From Mesostigma viride (taxonomy: Eukaryota > Streptophyta > Mesostigmatophyceae > Mesostigmatales > Mesostigmataceae): a stretch of DNA of 64,000 nucleotides. The position numbers and the translations under genes were made by a program. How positions within the stretch are numbered: position 1 is the first letter of the stretch; every line of letters begins with the position of its first letter. The stretch covers positions 372,001 through 436,000 of the forward strand of contig RPFO01000264.1 in assembly GCA_009746045.1 (NCBI GenBank), read 5' to 3'. Below are positions 1 through 9,535 of this stretch, one piece after another. The notes under the pieces were generated by a model. That model had not been told where the DNA came from. It did not search any database and saw only the letters and a program-made list of their open reading frames with translations.

Positions 1-2794
1 TGCCCCAGCTCCCCCAACATGTGCCTCAGTGGAAGCACTAGCTGGGTTACGCTGCTAGCAGCAATGTACTCCGCCTCGCAGGAAGACAGGGCGGTAACGT
101 GCTGCTTGCGGCTGCACCACTCGACTGCGGCCCCCCTGAACATCACTACATTGCCAGAGACAGATCTGCGTGTCTCAGGGCAGTTCCCCCAATCGGCATC
201 CGTCCACCCCTCCAGCCCCCCTTGGCCACCATAGCGCAGTCCCAAGTCCTTGGTGTGGACAAGGTAGCGCACCACTCGCTTGGCCAGCTCCAAGTCGCCC
301 TCCGTGGGTGCCTGCATGCATTGGGCCAGCTGGTTGACAGCAAAAGCAATGTCTGGGCGCGTCCATGTCGCGGCGTACATGAGAGCACCAACAATCTGCT
401 GAAAGAGTTGATGGTTTGGGGCATCACACATTCCCCCCTCGCGACGGGGACTACCAGGCACTATAGGGGTGTGCACAGGGTGAGGGGTAGAAAGCCCAAA
501 ACGGGCAGCAATAGCTTCAATGTAGGGCCGTTGGTGCATGGTAAGGGAACGAGACGCAGGGTCGATAGTAAGGGAAACACCGAGGAAAAGAGAGGGATTG
601 TCCGACTCAGTGATTTGAAAAGTATTAGCCAAACGGCGAGACCAGGATGCCAGCCAGGAAGGGGAAGGATGAGCAGCAAGAATGTCATCGACGTGCACGA
701 ACACGAAACCACGAGACGAAGGGTAGTAATACAGGCACGCATCAATTTGGCTTTGGATGGCGCCGTCAGAAAGAAGGTGTGCACGGAACGTTTTATGCCA
801 ATTGCGTGGCGCTTGCTTGATGCCATACAAGCTGCGGTGCAGCTTCCACACAAGCACATCGCCATTGGCATCCCGCTCTTCAAAGCCAGTAGGGGGACGC
901 ACAAAGACATCCTCCTGTAGGGGAGCATAGAGAAAAGCGGTTCGGACATCGAGCTGCTTGACAGTAAAGCCAGACGTGACAGCTAAAGCAAGAGCAAGTC
1001 GCACGGTGGACGCACGAACAGTGGGGGAAAAGACTTCATTAAAGTCGATACCTTCACGTTGGGCAAAACCTTTCACGACAAACCTGGCCTTGTGACGGCC
1101 GTCGGACTTGACAGCAAATACCCACCGGGAAGGGAGGACCTTGGCACCGGCGGGCAAAGTACGCGGGCTCACAAGCGAGTATACTGCATGATCACGAATG
1201 CTATTAATTTCGCTCAACATCGCAGCCCGCCACTCTGGACTGTTGTTAGCCTCAGTAAAGGAGACGGGAAGGGAAACGTCACTGCCAGTAAAATGCACTG
1301 TGTCAAAAAGATCACGAACTGACTGGTAATGCGGAAAAAAACGAGCCCATTTAGGCGACACCGTGACAGGGGGAGCATAGGTAGTAATCTCCATCGCGAG
1401 GGGTTCACGGGTGCTACCGCAAAACATCAGCTCATCAGCAGTTGCCATGGCGACATTACCAGCTGGGTTACGTCGCAGCGCAGAGATTGTACTTTGCAGT
1501 CGAGCAGCACTTGAAGTGGCAGTGACCGGTGGACCAGCAGACAGCTCCCGTGCGTCACTTGGGGAGACGTCGTCAGTAGTTAGGACGGGCTGTGAAAAGT
1601 TTGGAGCACCGTCGAGCGCCTCCGGAACTGGTCTAGGACTTGGGACGTTGACTGCATCAGGACTTGGTGCGTCCGCTCCCTCGTGGCGAAGCTCCTCAGG
1701 AATATCCCTTCTGGTGGCGTCCAGAAACCTCGCCTGAGACCGGGTGACCGGTCCGCTAGGTTCGGCCAGAGAATTTGGCTGAACTTCTGCTACAGCCGGA
1801 AGATCAGTTGGTGAAGTTTCCTCCAGTGCGGCAGAACTTTCCAGAAGCGGCGCAGGAGTTGGCATGGCCCCATTGCGCCAGGCCTCATTGAAGGTGACAT
1901 GCAGGCGGCGAATGACATCCTTGGATTCTGGACGGTAAATGAGGTACGCCGGCGATTCCAGATCATAGCCGACGAAGATTCCAGGCAGAGCCTTGGCCTC
2001 CAGCTTGCCACGTGGGCCCTCCACCCGATAGAAGGCAGGGCAGCCGAAAATTCGAAGATTCGAGAGATCCGCATTGCGACCGGTGAGCAGGAAGTGTGGC
2101 GTGGCACCTCCAGGATTCGAGCTAGACGGCAGGCGGTTAAGTATATAAACCGCGCAATTGAAGGCTAGTGCCCAGAATCCTTTGGGCAAACCGGCATGCG
2201 TAAGCATTGCCAGTGTCATGCCCATGGCCAGACCCCACAGCCGCTCCGCCACTCCGTTCTGCTCAGGAGTGTAGGGGCTGGAGAACTCCTGGTGCACTCG
2301 GTGTTCAGCGCAGACGGCCCGCCACGCCTGCCCAGTGAAGACTGAAGACTGCGTCGTTGTCGGTCCGGAGAAGAATCGAACCGTTGTACAGGGGCGTAAA
2401 AAGCAGCTGTTGTAAGGCGTCAACAGCCTCGTCCTTGTGTCGAAGCGGAAAGCACCATCGCCAGCGGGTAGCATCGTCGGTGAAGCCGAGCATGTAGCGG
2501 GCGCCTCCAATTGCTGGCTGCATCGGCCCGAGAATGTCGCTGTGAAGCTTGGCTCGGGGAACAGTCGATCGGAGCTGTCCAGGCGAAAATGAGCGCCTCT
2601 TGATGAAGCCAGCAGGGCAGGATGGGCAGCCAGGCGATGACAGGCTCCTCGAAAAAAGGTTAGACTCCGGAATGGCGGCCAGCCTCTTGATCCGATCTTC
2701 GCCAGCATGCCCAAGACGCCAGTGCCAGAGCAGGCTCGCCGGCCGCTCGATGGCCGTGGCAGCCATTGCCGCCTCGTCGCGCTCCGCAGGTAAC
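1..2794 (-). pseudogene. R1 pol: GAG-pre-integrase, integrase, RT, RNase H (partial)
   Basis: Read from high to low coordinates. The GAG-pre-integrase motif LLWHWRLGHAGEDRI is near 2725-2770, the integrase core follows (HSDILGP, then TDNDAVF), and after a frameshift at 2336-2349 the frame continues with SPYTPEQNGVAERLWG (integrase Glu region). RT motif A QLDVRTAFLY lies near 930-955 and the catalytic box FVHVDD near 690-710. Copia RNase H shows WTDADWG and SSCEAEY, and the frame is still open at position 1. As far as I followed it, RT and RNase H have no stop inside the window. This is the polyprotein that integrates and reverse-transcribes the element. It is broken by the frameshift and by insertion I1, so it cannot be expressed whole. 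Confidence 0.9.
2336..2349. repeat. 7-bp tandem duplication causing a frameshift in R1 integrase
   Basis: tgaagac occurs twice in direct succession. Removing one copy restores the integrase frame between TDNDAVF and the downstream WRAVCAEH segment, matching R6, which has FTGQPDWRAVCAEY at this place. With both copies the frame ends at a TGA at 2305-2307. Confidence 0.85.
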
Positions 2795-2916
2795 TTTGTG
2801 AGCTCACGCTCGTATTATCTTTGACTTGCGGCATACTCAAAGGGGGAGGGGCGGCCGCAGTAGTCAGTCCGACTAGAAGTGAGGGGGGGGGTAGTGTGGA
2901 CCGGGGGTGGCGCGGC

Positions 2917-3037
2917 GCCACTGGCCTTTTGGTCAGTGGGCTGGCGCGCGCCACGGCACCACTGGCCTTTTTGGTCAGTGGGCTGGCGCGCGTCACGGTG
3001 CCACTGGCCTTTTGGTCAGTGGGCTGGCACGCGCCAC
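2917..3037. repeat. Three tandem hairpin units in I1 copy A
   Basis: Three ~40-bp units each contain ccactggcctttt(t)ggtcagtgg, a 9-bp inverted repeat with one G:T-type mismatch around a T-rich loop, followed by gctggcgcgcg or a variant. Confidence 0.85.
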
Positions 3038-3096
3038 CCCAGGGCGGTCCGACTACTTAGGGTTGTGGTACTGCCACAATTAGGCCTCTTTGCAGC

Positions 3097-4160
3097 TCTC
3101 GCGACCATCGAAATTCGGTGGCGGCTGGCCATGGCGGCACAAGCCCAAATTAGTCGATGGCTACCAGCCTTCCCGTTTATTCGGGAGGGCCCAGAGTGAT
3201 TTAAATTGTTGGCCGCCGAGGGGGAAGGTGGCGGGGCCCCTGTTTGTCGAAGTACAGGACTCGATTTCCACTGCATTATTTGGGCGCCGACCGACACTAT
3301 GGAACATCATCTCCTGCCACGAGATGATTTGGGCAGGCCAGGCCACAGTCGACGGGAGCTGTGGAATAGTGCAGGCGGGTGGTAAAAATCGTGAGATGGT
3401 GCAGGAATCACTGTAAAACAGTATTGCGTGGTCCAAGCTGCCGAAACCTGAAATTCAGTTCGCCTGGCGTATTCCCTCCGGCCGGCGTGGGCCAGAAGGG
3501 GAGGTGCGGGGGATGGCGAGGTGACGAATTGTTGGGGGAAGTGTCCATGCAGTATATAAGGGCAGAATTTTACCCAACGCATGGAGGAGGAGGAGCCTCG
3601 TGCTGCAGACGAGAGGGTAGGGTCCGGTGCCTTAACGGGCACCCGGCTACTGCTATGTTACATCGTTGGTCTGCTTCCATGGTGCAAAAACATAAAAACG
3701 GGATGACGGGGCATGGCGTACAGGCGGAGGGGGAATCCAAGGACGCAGCTTGGGTGCGGGGGAGGGTGCGTGGAAAACCCTTCACGGGTTGGCAGGTTTC
3801 CAAAAAATTTTTCCCCTCGCGGGGTGCGTGGAAAACGCTCCGCTTCGCCCGCGGTAAGGCTGCGGGCTCCGCTCTGCCTTTGCGTTTTCCCCGCCCCCCA
3901 CGAGGGGGGGGACGTGTAAGGACCCACCTGTGTGTCGGGCCCGTGGGGTTGTGTTTTATCCGGCGTGTCTTTACCCTCGACGAGCTGCACCTTTTGGGGT
4001 GAGGGGATGTGTGCTGGGCCTGGGGATGAATCATCCTGCTCAGGAAGACTATTAGCTCCCCCCGTTGTATTGCCGCCTGGCTAGGCTGATGGAGCCGCTG
4101 GTAGCGGCAGGGGACACGGGGGGCAACGGGAGGCGGGGTCACGCGACAGCCTGCGGCCGA
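3097..4160. other. 1.09-kb segment unique to copy A, with a TATA-like motif
   Basis: This part of I1 is missing from copy A'. It has no convincing open frame; the ORFs on both strands are overlapping shadows. A TATA-box-like tatataag lies at 3553-3560, followed by a purine-rich ggaggaggagg, which could be a plus-strand promoter. Around 3830-3900 imperfect inverted GC-rich blocks (cgctccgctt / gggctccgct) occur. Function is not recognisable. Confidence 0.4.
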
Positions 4161-4506
4161 GGGCCAGGTTGGTTGGGGGTGTGGGGTATTACAAGTCCAG
4201 GTCCTCATGACTGGCCCAGGTGAGTTGGCCCTGGTAATGTGATGTCCTAGCCACCTGTCGGGTGGCCTAGTTAGTCTAGAGTCTCAGATTGGCTACGGCC
4301 TTGACGTGGGCTTATCACTTATATGTAATAAATCTGGTTCTTCTGGCAGCCCCTCACTCCAATGGGATAAAGCAATGATTGGATTTTGTGAGCTCACGCT
4401 CGTATTATCTTTGACTTGCGGCATACTCAAAGGGGGAGGGGCGGCCGCAGTAGTCAGTCCGACTAGAAGTGAGGGGGGGGGTAGTGTGGACCGGGGGTGG
4501 CGCGGC

Positions 4507-4627
4507 GCCACTGGCCTTTTGGTCAGTGGGCTGGCGCGCGCCACCGCACCACTGGCCTTTTTGGTCAGTGGGCTGGCGCGCGTCACGGTGCCACTGGCCT
4601 TTTGGTCAGTGGGCTGGCACGCGCCAC
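4507..4627. repeat. Three tandem hairpin units in I1 copy A'
   Basis: Same three-unit hairpin block as at 2917-3037, with a substitution (ccaccgcacc against ccacggcacc). Confidence 0.85.
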
Positions 4628-4917
4628 CCCAGGGCGGTCCGACTACTTAGTAGGGTTGTGGTACTGCCACAATTAGGCCTCTTTGCAGCTCCCACCCGCC
4701 CTCCCTCGCTGCTTGAGGGTATTACAAGTCCAGGTCCTCATGACTGGCCCAGGTGAGTTGGCCCTGGTAATGTGATGTCCTAGCCACCTGTCGGGTGGCC
4801 TAGTTAGTCTAGAGTCTCAGATTGGCTACGGCCTTGACGTGGGCTTATCACTTATATGTAATAAATCTGGTTCTTCTGGCAGCCCCTCACTCCAATGGGA
4901 TAAAGCAATGATTGGAT

Positions 4918-6224
4918 ACGTAGATGTTGTTCTGCAGCGCAATCTTGTGCGTCTCGTTGTCCAGCACCACTGTCTGCTCGGTGAGGTCGACTTAATTGTG
5001 GCCGTCCTTGGCGAGCTGCCCAGCTGATAGCAGTCGGGCGCTCAAGCCGGGCACGAAGAGCGCACCATTCAGGTGCACATGCTGGTTGGGCAGTTTGAGC
5101 CGAATCGTGCCCACTCCCGTCGCGCGAAGACGTCCTCCTGATCCGACGATGTTCCTAGTGGTGGGGGTGAGGGACACAAAGTCAGTGCGGCATGGGGACA
5201 TGTGGCTGCTTGCAGCGGAGTCCAGAACCCAGGCAGGGGGCTTGGGGCTATACTGCGTAAGTGCAGCAGCCTCCTGCGACGGCGCCGACTCGGCGATGGT
5301 GGTGAAGACGAAGCCCTCCGGCAGCTCCGCGGCCTCCTGGGTGTTGTTGGCCACGCTTCCGCCAGGTGAGGTCTCCTTCTTGGTCGCTTGGTTGCCCCTC
5401 CTGCGCTGGTTGCCCCGCCGTCCTTGATTCTTGCTTCGTGGCTTGAGCTGGGAGTTCTTTTGCCAGCACTGGGTCTCCGCATGCCCACTCCTGTTGCAGT
5501 AGGCGCAGTGCTTCCTCTCACCACCCTTGTTGGCAGTGTGGAAAGCTTGACCTTGGGCTGGCTCCTCCTTGGTGGCTTGAGAAGGCCGTCCTCCCAGCAG
5601 CATGTCCTCCGCCTCCAGCAGCGCAGCCTTGACCTCCTCCAAGCTGTCCTCCTCTTTGAAGTGCGCTGAAATCAGGGCAGGGCGATATCGGTCAGGCAGG
5701 CCGCTCTTGAGAATACTAGCCGCAAAATCTTGGTCGCTCATGACGCCTCCCACCGCACGGTAGTCCGCCAGCAGCAGCAATCCACGTAGGATATACTGCC
5801 CCATGGTCTCCCCAGGCTTCATTTGCAGCCGGTGAAGCTGAATCCTGAGGTCCATGCGGTGACTCTTGGTGAGCTTTTGTTGCTCGTAGACCTCCCTCAG
5901 CGTCTTGTAGAGCTTGCTGCCAGATTGGTCTGGCACGAGCGATAGGATGCGCCTCGCTTCTCCCACAAGTGCAGCTGAGATGACAAGGCCAACAGCTTGG
6001 TCAGCCTTGCGGTCCTGCCTGGTGCCCAGCAGGACGTCCTTAACCTCATAGAAGGAACAGAAACCCTCAAGAGATGTCTTGGTCTCCTCCCAGCCACGTA
6101 GGCTTGTGCCATCGAATTTCAGCACCATCTTGGAGCACACATTCAGCATAGGAGTGAAGTCGACGTCGCTTGCCATGGAGCTTGTAGCTGGGCTGGGTTT
6201 CTTGGTGGTCTTCTTGGAGCTCAT
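4918..6224 (-). CDS. R1 gag-protease, interrupted by a stop codon
   Basis: Starts at ATG 6224, 8 bp inside the primer site. Residues ~50-200 form a copia gag (UBN2-type) domain. A CCHC zinc knuckle CAYCNRSGHAETQC is near residue 238, preceded by few and followed by many basic residues. The copia protease motif VLDSAASSHMSP is near residue 335. The frame meets TAA at 4992-4994, directly after KDGHN, and then continues in the same frame to 4918 (VDLTEQT...QNNIYV), where I1 is inserted. R6 has GHDVDF at this place, so the TAA looks like a 3-nt insertion. Gag forms the virus-like particle; the protease would process the polyprotein. Confidence 0.92.
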
Positions 6225-6231
6225 GAACTTT

Positions 6232-6243
6232 CCTCCGATACCA
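6232..6243 (-). promoter_or_regulatory. R1 tRNA primer-binding site
   Basis: Minus-strand TGGTATCGGAGG abuts the LTR end CCAACA directly. It resembles the copia primer site TGGTATCAGAGC complementary to the 3' end of initiator Met-tRNA. Confidence 0.85.
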
Positions 6244-7021
6244 TGTTGGAAAGGTAGAGGAAACTAATGGGTTTTACACAATGCCTTGTGCTTGGCCTTG
6301 TTACCCTTGCACCTTGCAGGTGATGAAAGACTGAGCTTGAAGACAATGGAAGAGAGACCAGAAAAAGAGTTTTATTTCTTAGGCTGAGAGGTTAGGAAAA
6401 GAGGTACCTGGCCTTAGGAGCCAGTTTCTTTTTATACCTTTCTAGCTAGGAAGGATGACATCAGATGCTGATGTCATCATAGAAGCTTGTAGAAACATCT
6501 AAGCATATTCCCAGCATATTCTCAGTATATTCCAGGAATATTCCTGGCATATTCCTAGAACATTCCAAGGTCATTCTAGAAAGGTTCTAATGAGCTGGCA
6601 TGACAGTTGATTGCCAAATGTCCTCTGAACAATGTGCCACATCTAATGCTTAATAAAGTGACACATGGTTTCTTCTTGGAATGACAAGTGTAATCCAATG
6701 AGTCTATCCACTTGTCAGTCAATGGAATGCAACACTTGTCACTATGAGCTTCCAACACATGTCAGCTCATGGAATGGACACTTGTCTACCAAAGAAGTAC
6801 ACCACTTGTCAAGCATGGAAGTGATGCTACTAGACCAACTCAGGTACAAGAGATCTATGGCCAAATATAGGACTATGGCACATGAACATTGATCAGCTCA
6901 TTGAGATCAATTCATCTAACTTATCAAATCTATCAAATTCTCAGCCCTTGTGAAGTAAAACAAAGAAGAAGAAAGTCAGGCTGGAATATAGTGTGGGCAG
7001 GTGGGTATATGATCCCCAACA
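6244..7021 (-). repeat. R1 5' long terminal repeat (778 bp)
   Basis: On the minus strand it begins TGTTGGGGATCATATACC and ends CCTTTCCAACA, a TGTTGG/CCAACA inverted pair typical of plant copia elements. A TATA box (TATAAAAAG, 6428-6436) and a poly(A) signal (AATAAA, 6371-6376) lie in the right order for U3-R. The 5' half is AT-rich with repeated gcatattc/gtatattc motifs near 6500-6560. Confidence 0.92.
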
Positions 7022-7946
7022 CGCATGACGCGATCGATGCGTGTGGTGAGACCGCCCAGCTTGAGGATCCAGCAGAGTAGCGCGTGGAAATACGCGAGCT
7101 CACTTGCAGCCTCGCAGTACGCACGCGCCTCGGCGGTGTCCGACCCCACATACACACGGCGGTGGAGACGTGAGAACCACGCAAAGATGGAGGATGGCGC
7201 AGATCGGTCAGCGTTTGAGATATAGCTAACAGCCGCACATGCACCAACCACGCATCTTGGTGAGCACCCGCGCATCCAAAGAACTGTCACAATAAGCCCC
7301 AAGCTCGATGGGCTTGTCCCAGTCAACACCCTGCAGTACCAACCCCGGTGAGGCCTGCACATACTCAGCTACAACCGGGCGGGCCAACAAGCAGAGAACA
7401 TCGTCTGTCAACCGACTAAGGACAGCAAAGTCAGGGCTCGTGGTACACGCAAGCCAATTGAGTTTGCCACGCAGCGCACCACACTCAGAGGGAAGGATAG
7501 GCCCAGTGCGGGCCATGACCTCCTTGACCAGGTCGGGGACATAGCTACCCTTAGGATGCAGCAACATGACCCACTGCCCTTGCTCATCGTGATCGAGAAT
7601 AGTGTCCATGCCCATGAAGGGCACGATCTTGCCCGGCTCCCTAAAGACGAGCTTGCCCACAGGGTACACTGAGTGCACGAGCGAATGGAACCACACAATC
7701 CACTCCCGTGGCCCCAGGCAGTCACAGTCATCGGCATGCACAAAAACAAACACGAGCTCCCCCTTCCAGACACCAACAAACAAGGAGGGGTCCAGGTCGC
7801 TGTACATCATGCGTGCGCGGTTAAGTAGAAGGCGCTCTAAACTCTTGCGCCACGCCCGCGGCCCGGCCACGGTCCCATCCACAGCCTTCACCAACCTCAT
7901 GAACTTCTTGCCCACAATAGGTTCCCACATCTTGGGTGTCCTAACA
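7022..7946 (-). pseudogene. R2 RT (C-terminal part) and RNase H (interrupted)
   Basis: From ~7945 down: VGKKFMRLVKAVDG, then AWRKSLERLLLNR (RT region B of copia type), the catalytic box VFVHADDCD near 7730-7755, and the thumb. The RNase H start AYCDSSLDARVLT is near 7265-7300. A frameshift near 7230 moves the frame to AVSYISNADRS, FAWFSRLHRR and TAEARAYCEAASELAYF before R1 cuts it at 7021. The box is HADD, not YVDD. The 5' half of the same RT is 10.3 kb away at 18253. Confidence 0.85.
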
Positions 7947-8600
7947 ATTTGCGCAGCAACTCGTCAGCAGAGCTTGTGAGCTCCTGGTCCTTGCCGGCTG
8001 GAATGACCCTAGGCTGCTGGCTAGCAACCTTTATCCTCACACCAGGCCTACGACCCTCGATAGGCTCGCCACTCGTCGTGACGACCAAGGTTCGTGTGTG
8101 AAGACGCTCGTTGCCTCGTTGAGCCTCGAGCTATATGCAACCTCGTTCCATCCTTGTTCCTCGGTCATGAGCAACGCTGGGCAACGCTACATTGCCAGAG
8201 CCTCGTATCGCTGCCTTGCATCCTCGTTGCAGGCAGCATACAGGAATCTCTGGCTATCCTGTGTCTAGGACAGCACAGGACCTGCCACAGTCCTGCAAGG
8301 ACTTACATCCTTGCAGACCTGCTGGCTGGTTACTGGCTTCTACTAGCCACAGTACCGTTGAGCCCTCAGTACACTGTGTCCCAGTCACGTGAGAGTCCAG
8401 GCTAAGCCTGTGCAGGCACGGCCTGCCACGTGTCCTGTCCACTATGCCCTGAGTGTGCACCGCCCTCGCCCACCGGTCGGCAGTACTTCGGGACTTGATA
8501 ACTTTCTAGTCCCTTGTCTGTTCTAGGCGGTTGACACGGCGTTGGAAAGGTCTCCTCAACCTGCATCCATCTAGCACATTGGTGCCCCAATATGCTAACT
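7947..8600 (-). repeat. R3 3' LTR
   Basis: Plus-strand termini are atttgcgcag...tatgctaact. It matches 17590-18247 except for a 4-bp difference near 8230 and a few substitutions. The minus-strand start AGTTAG follows a purine-rich tract. Confidence 0.92.
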
Positions 8601-8908
8601 CCAACCCTTTCTTGTTTTGGAGCTTGGACCAGCCTGAGAACCTATCAGCCACTGTCCCCACAAGCCTTCAGACATCTGATCCCTCCCAGAGACCAGACCT
8701 GCCTTTTCTTTTGGAACCTGAGGTGCCTCCAAATATTAGCTAGGCCTGCTCATTGGTTCAAAGGTTGCCCTCTGACCCACATGACATCCCAACCCTTTCT
8801 TTGGGAACCTGGTGTAGATTAAAGTTAGGTCTTCACTTAGTCAGAGGAGTTTGGATAGAGGAGTCCATGAACGTACTATTGTGAGTTCCTGGTCATCCAG
8901 TTATCACA

Positions 8909-8933
8909 GGCGCCCGTTCATATGGCGCCCGCC
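8909..8933. repeat. GGCGCC-rich hairpin in R3 3' UTR
   Basis: ggcgcccgttcatatggcgc and following cccgcc: an inverted GGCGCC pair with a short loop. R8 has ggcgcccgtcttacggcgcc at 38310-38329 in the same relative place. Confidence 0.6.
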
Positions 8934-9063
8934 ACGGAGCCTCCTTTATCTTTTAAATCCTTCCAAAGACTGAGAGAGCCCTGACAAATGTTAGCCAACA
9001 CATGGGGAGCCCATGTCCTCACTGAGTCTCACTCAGGATTCATACATGCCAGGCTGAGGTCAG

Positions 9064-9084
9064 CTGGGGAATCGAACCCCACCC
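9064..9084 (-). other. tRNA T-arm-like stem-loop in R3 3' UTR
   Basis: Minus strand: GGGGTTCGATTCCCC, a perfect T-stem/T-loop with the RNA polymerase III B-box consensus GGTTCGANNCC. No full cloverleaf could be drawn around it. Similar blocks occur at 38478-38497 (R8) and 19638-19658 (R4). Confidence 0.5.
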
Positions 9085-9535
9085 CATATCCTCCAGGTTT
9101 GGATCAGCTCCTGGAACTGAGCATCACAAACAACAAGACATGACAATAACAAGATTATGTTTTATTATAAAGGAGTATAACCCATAGTGAGGCCCCTGGC
9201 AACCACGTCCAACATGGTCACACAACCAGGGATTTTATTAGCATGCAACAGGTTGGTTACAGAGAATATATACAAATGTACAGCAACCTGTTAGAGCCAA
9301 CACTTGGGCTGCCCTTGCAGGGTCCATTCCATGAAGACCCAAGGCCCATTACAAAGTCCTTAAGACTCTTCTGCAGCTCCATGACAGAGCCAGGCGAAAT
9401 TCTCAGCCAGGGGAGTGACTCCACCCTGACCCCTGTCCAGCAGAGTGTGTCTGAACTCTGAAGGACCTGCTGTCAGCCACCACGTGGCTGCCCAGCCCAC
9501 TGGGATGCCTCCCACCTAGAGCAAGGCTGTTTGGT

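Larger units (their letters stand above)
2795..4917. mobile_element. Insertion I1: head-to-tail pair of a non-coding repeat unit inside R1
   Basis: The segment separates two parts of the R1 polyprotein (QNNIYV on the right, LPAERDE on the left). It consists of copy A (2795-4384) and copy A' (4385-4917) in the same orientation; both begin tttgtgagctcacg (holding the palindrome gtgagctcac) and end aatgattggat. The first ~300 bp and last ~225 bp match nearly perfectly between copies; copy A has ~1.09 kb more in its middle. I see no coding region, no inverted termini and no clear target duplication (flanks ggtaac and acgtag). Family unknown; possibly a non-autonomous retroelement or a tandem insertion. 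Confidence 0.75.
1..7021 (-). mobile_element. R1: Ty1/copia LTR retrotransposon, 3' end outside window
   Basis: A conventional copia element read on the minus strand: 5' LTR (6244-7021), primer site (6232-6243), gag-protease (4918-6224), then integrase, RT and RNase H running off the left edge. Order gag-PR-IN-RT-RH is the Ty1/copia order. It is interrupted between protease and GAG-pre-integrase by the 2.1-kb insertion I1 (2795-4917). It sits inside the RNase H region of R2; the target duplication cannot be checked because the 3' LTR is outside the window. A stop codon in gag-PR and a frameshift in integrase make this copy non-autonomous. Confidence 0.93.
8601..9535 (-). other. R3 3' untranslated region with polypurine tract
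   Basis: No open frame of note. Next to the LTR the minus strand reads aagaaagggttgg, a polypurine tract priming plus-strand synthesis. The stretch holds the hairpin at 8909-8933 and the T-arm-like element at 9064-9084, both with counterparts in R8. Confidence 0.7.

Noticed and set aside
99..920. Plus-strand ORF of 273 codons
   Set aside because: Antisense to the R1 RT/RNase H frame, which shows VHVDD and the other RT motifs.
2917..3037. Regularly spaced hairpin repeats resembling a CRISPR array
   Set aside because: Only three units, no distinct spacers, eukaryotic context, and the block is duplicated as part of I1.
2795..4917. I1 as a Helitron
   Set aside because: No TC start, CTRR end or terminal hairpin, and the insertion is not between A and T.
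8909..9130. A tRNA gene on the minus strand around the T-arm-like motif
   Set aside because: Only the T-arm is convincing; no 7-bp acceptor stem or anticodon arm can be drawn.
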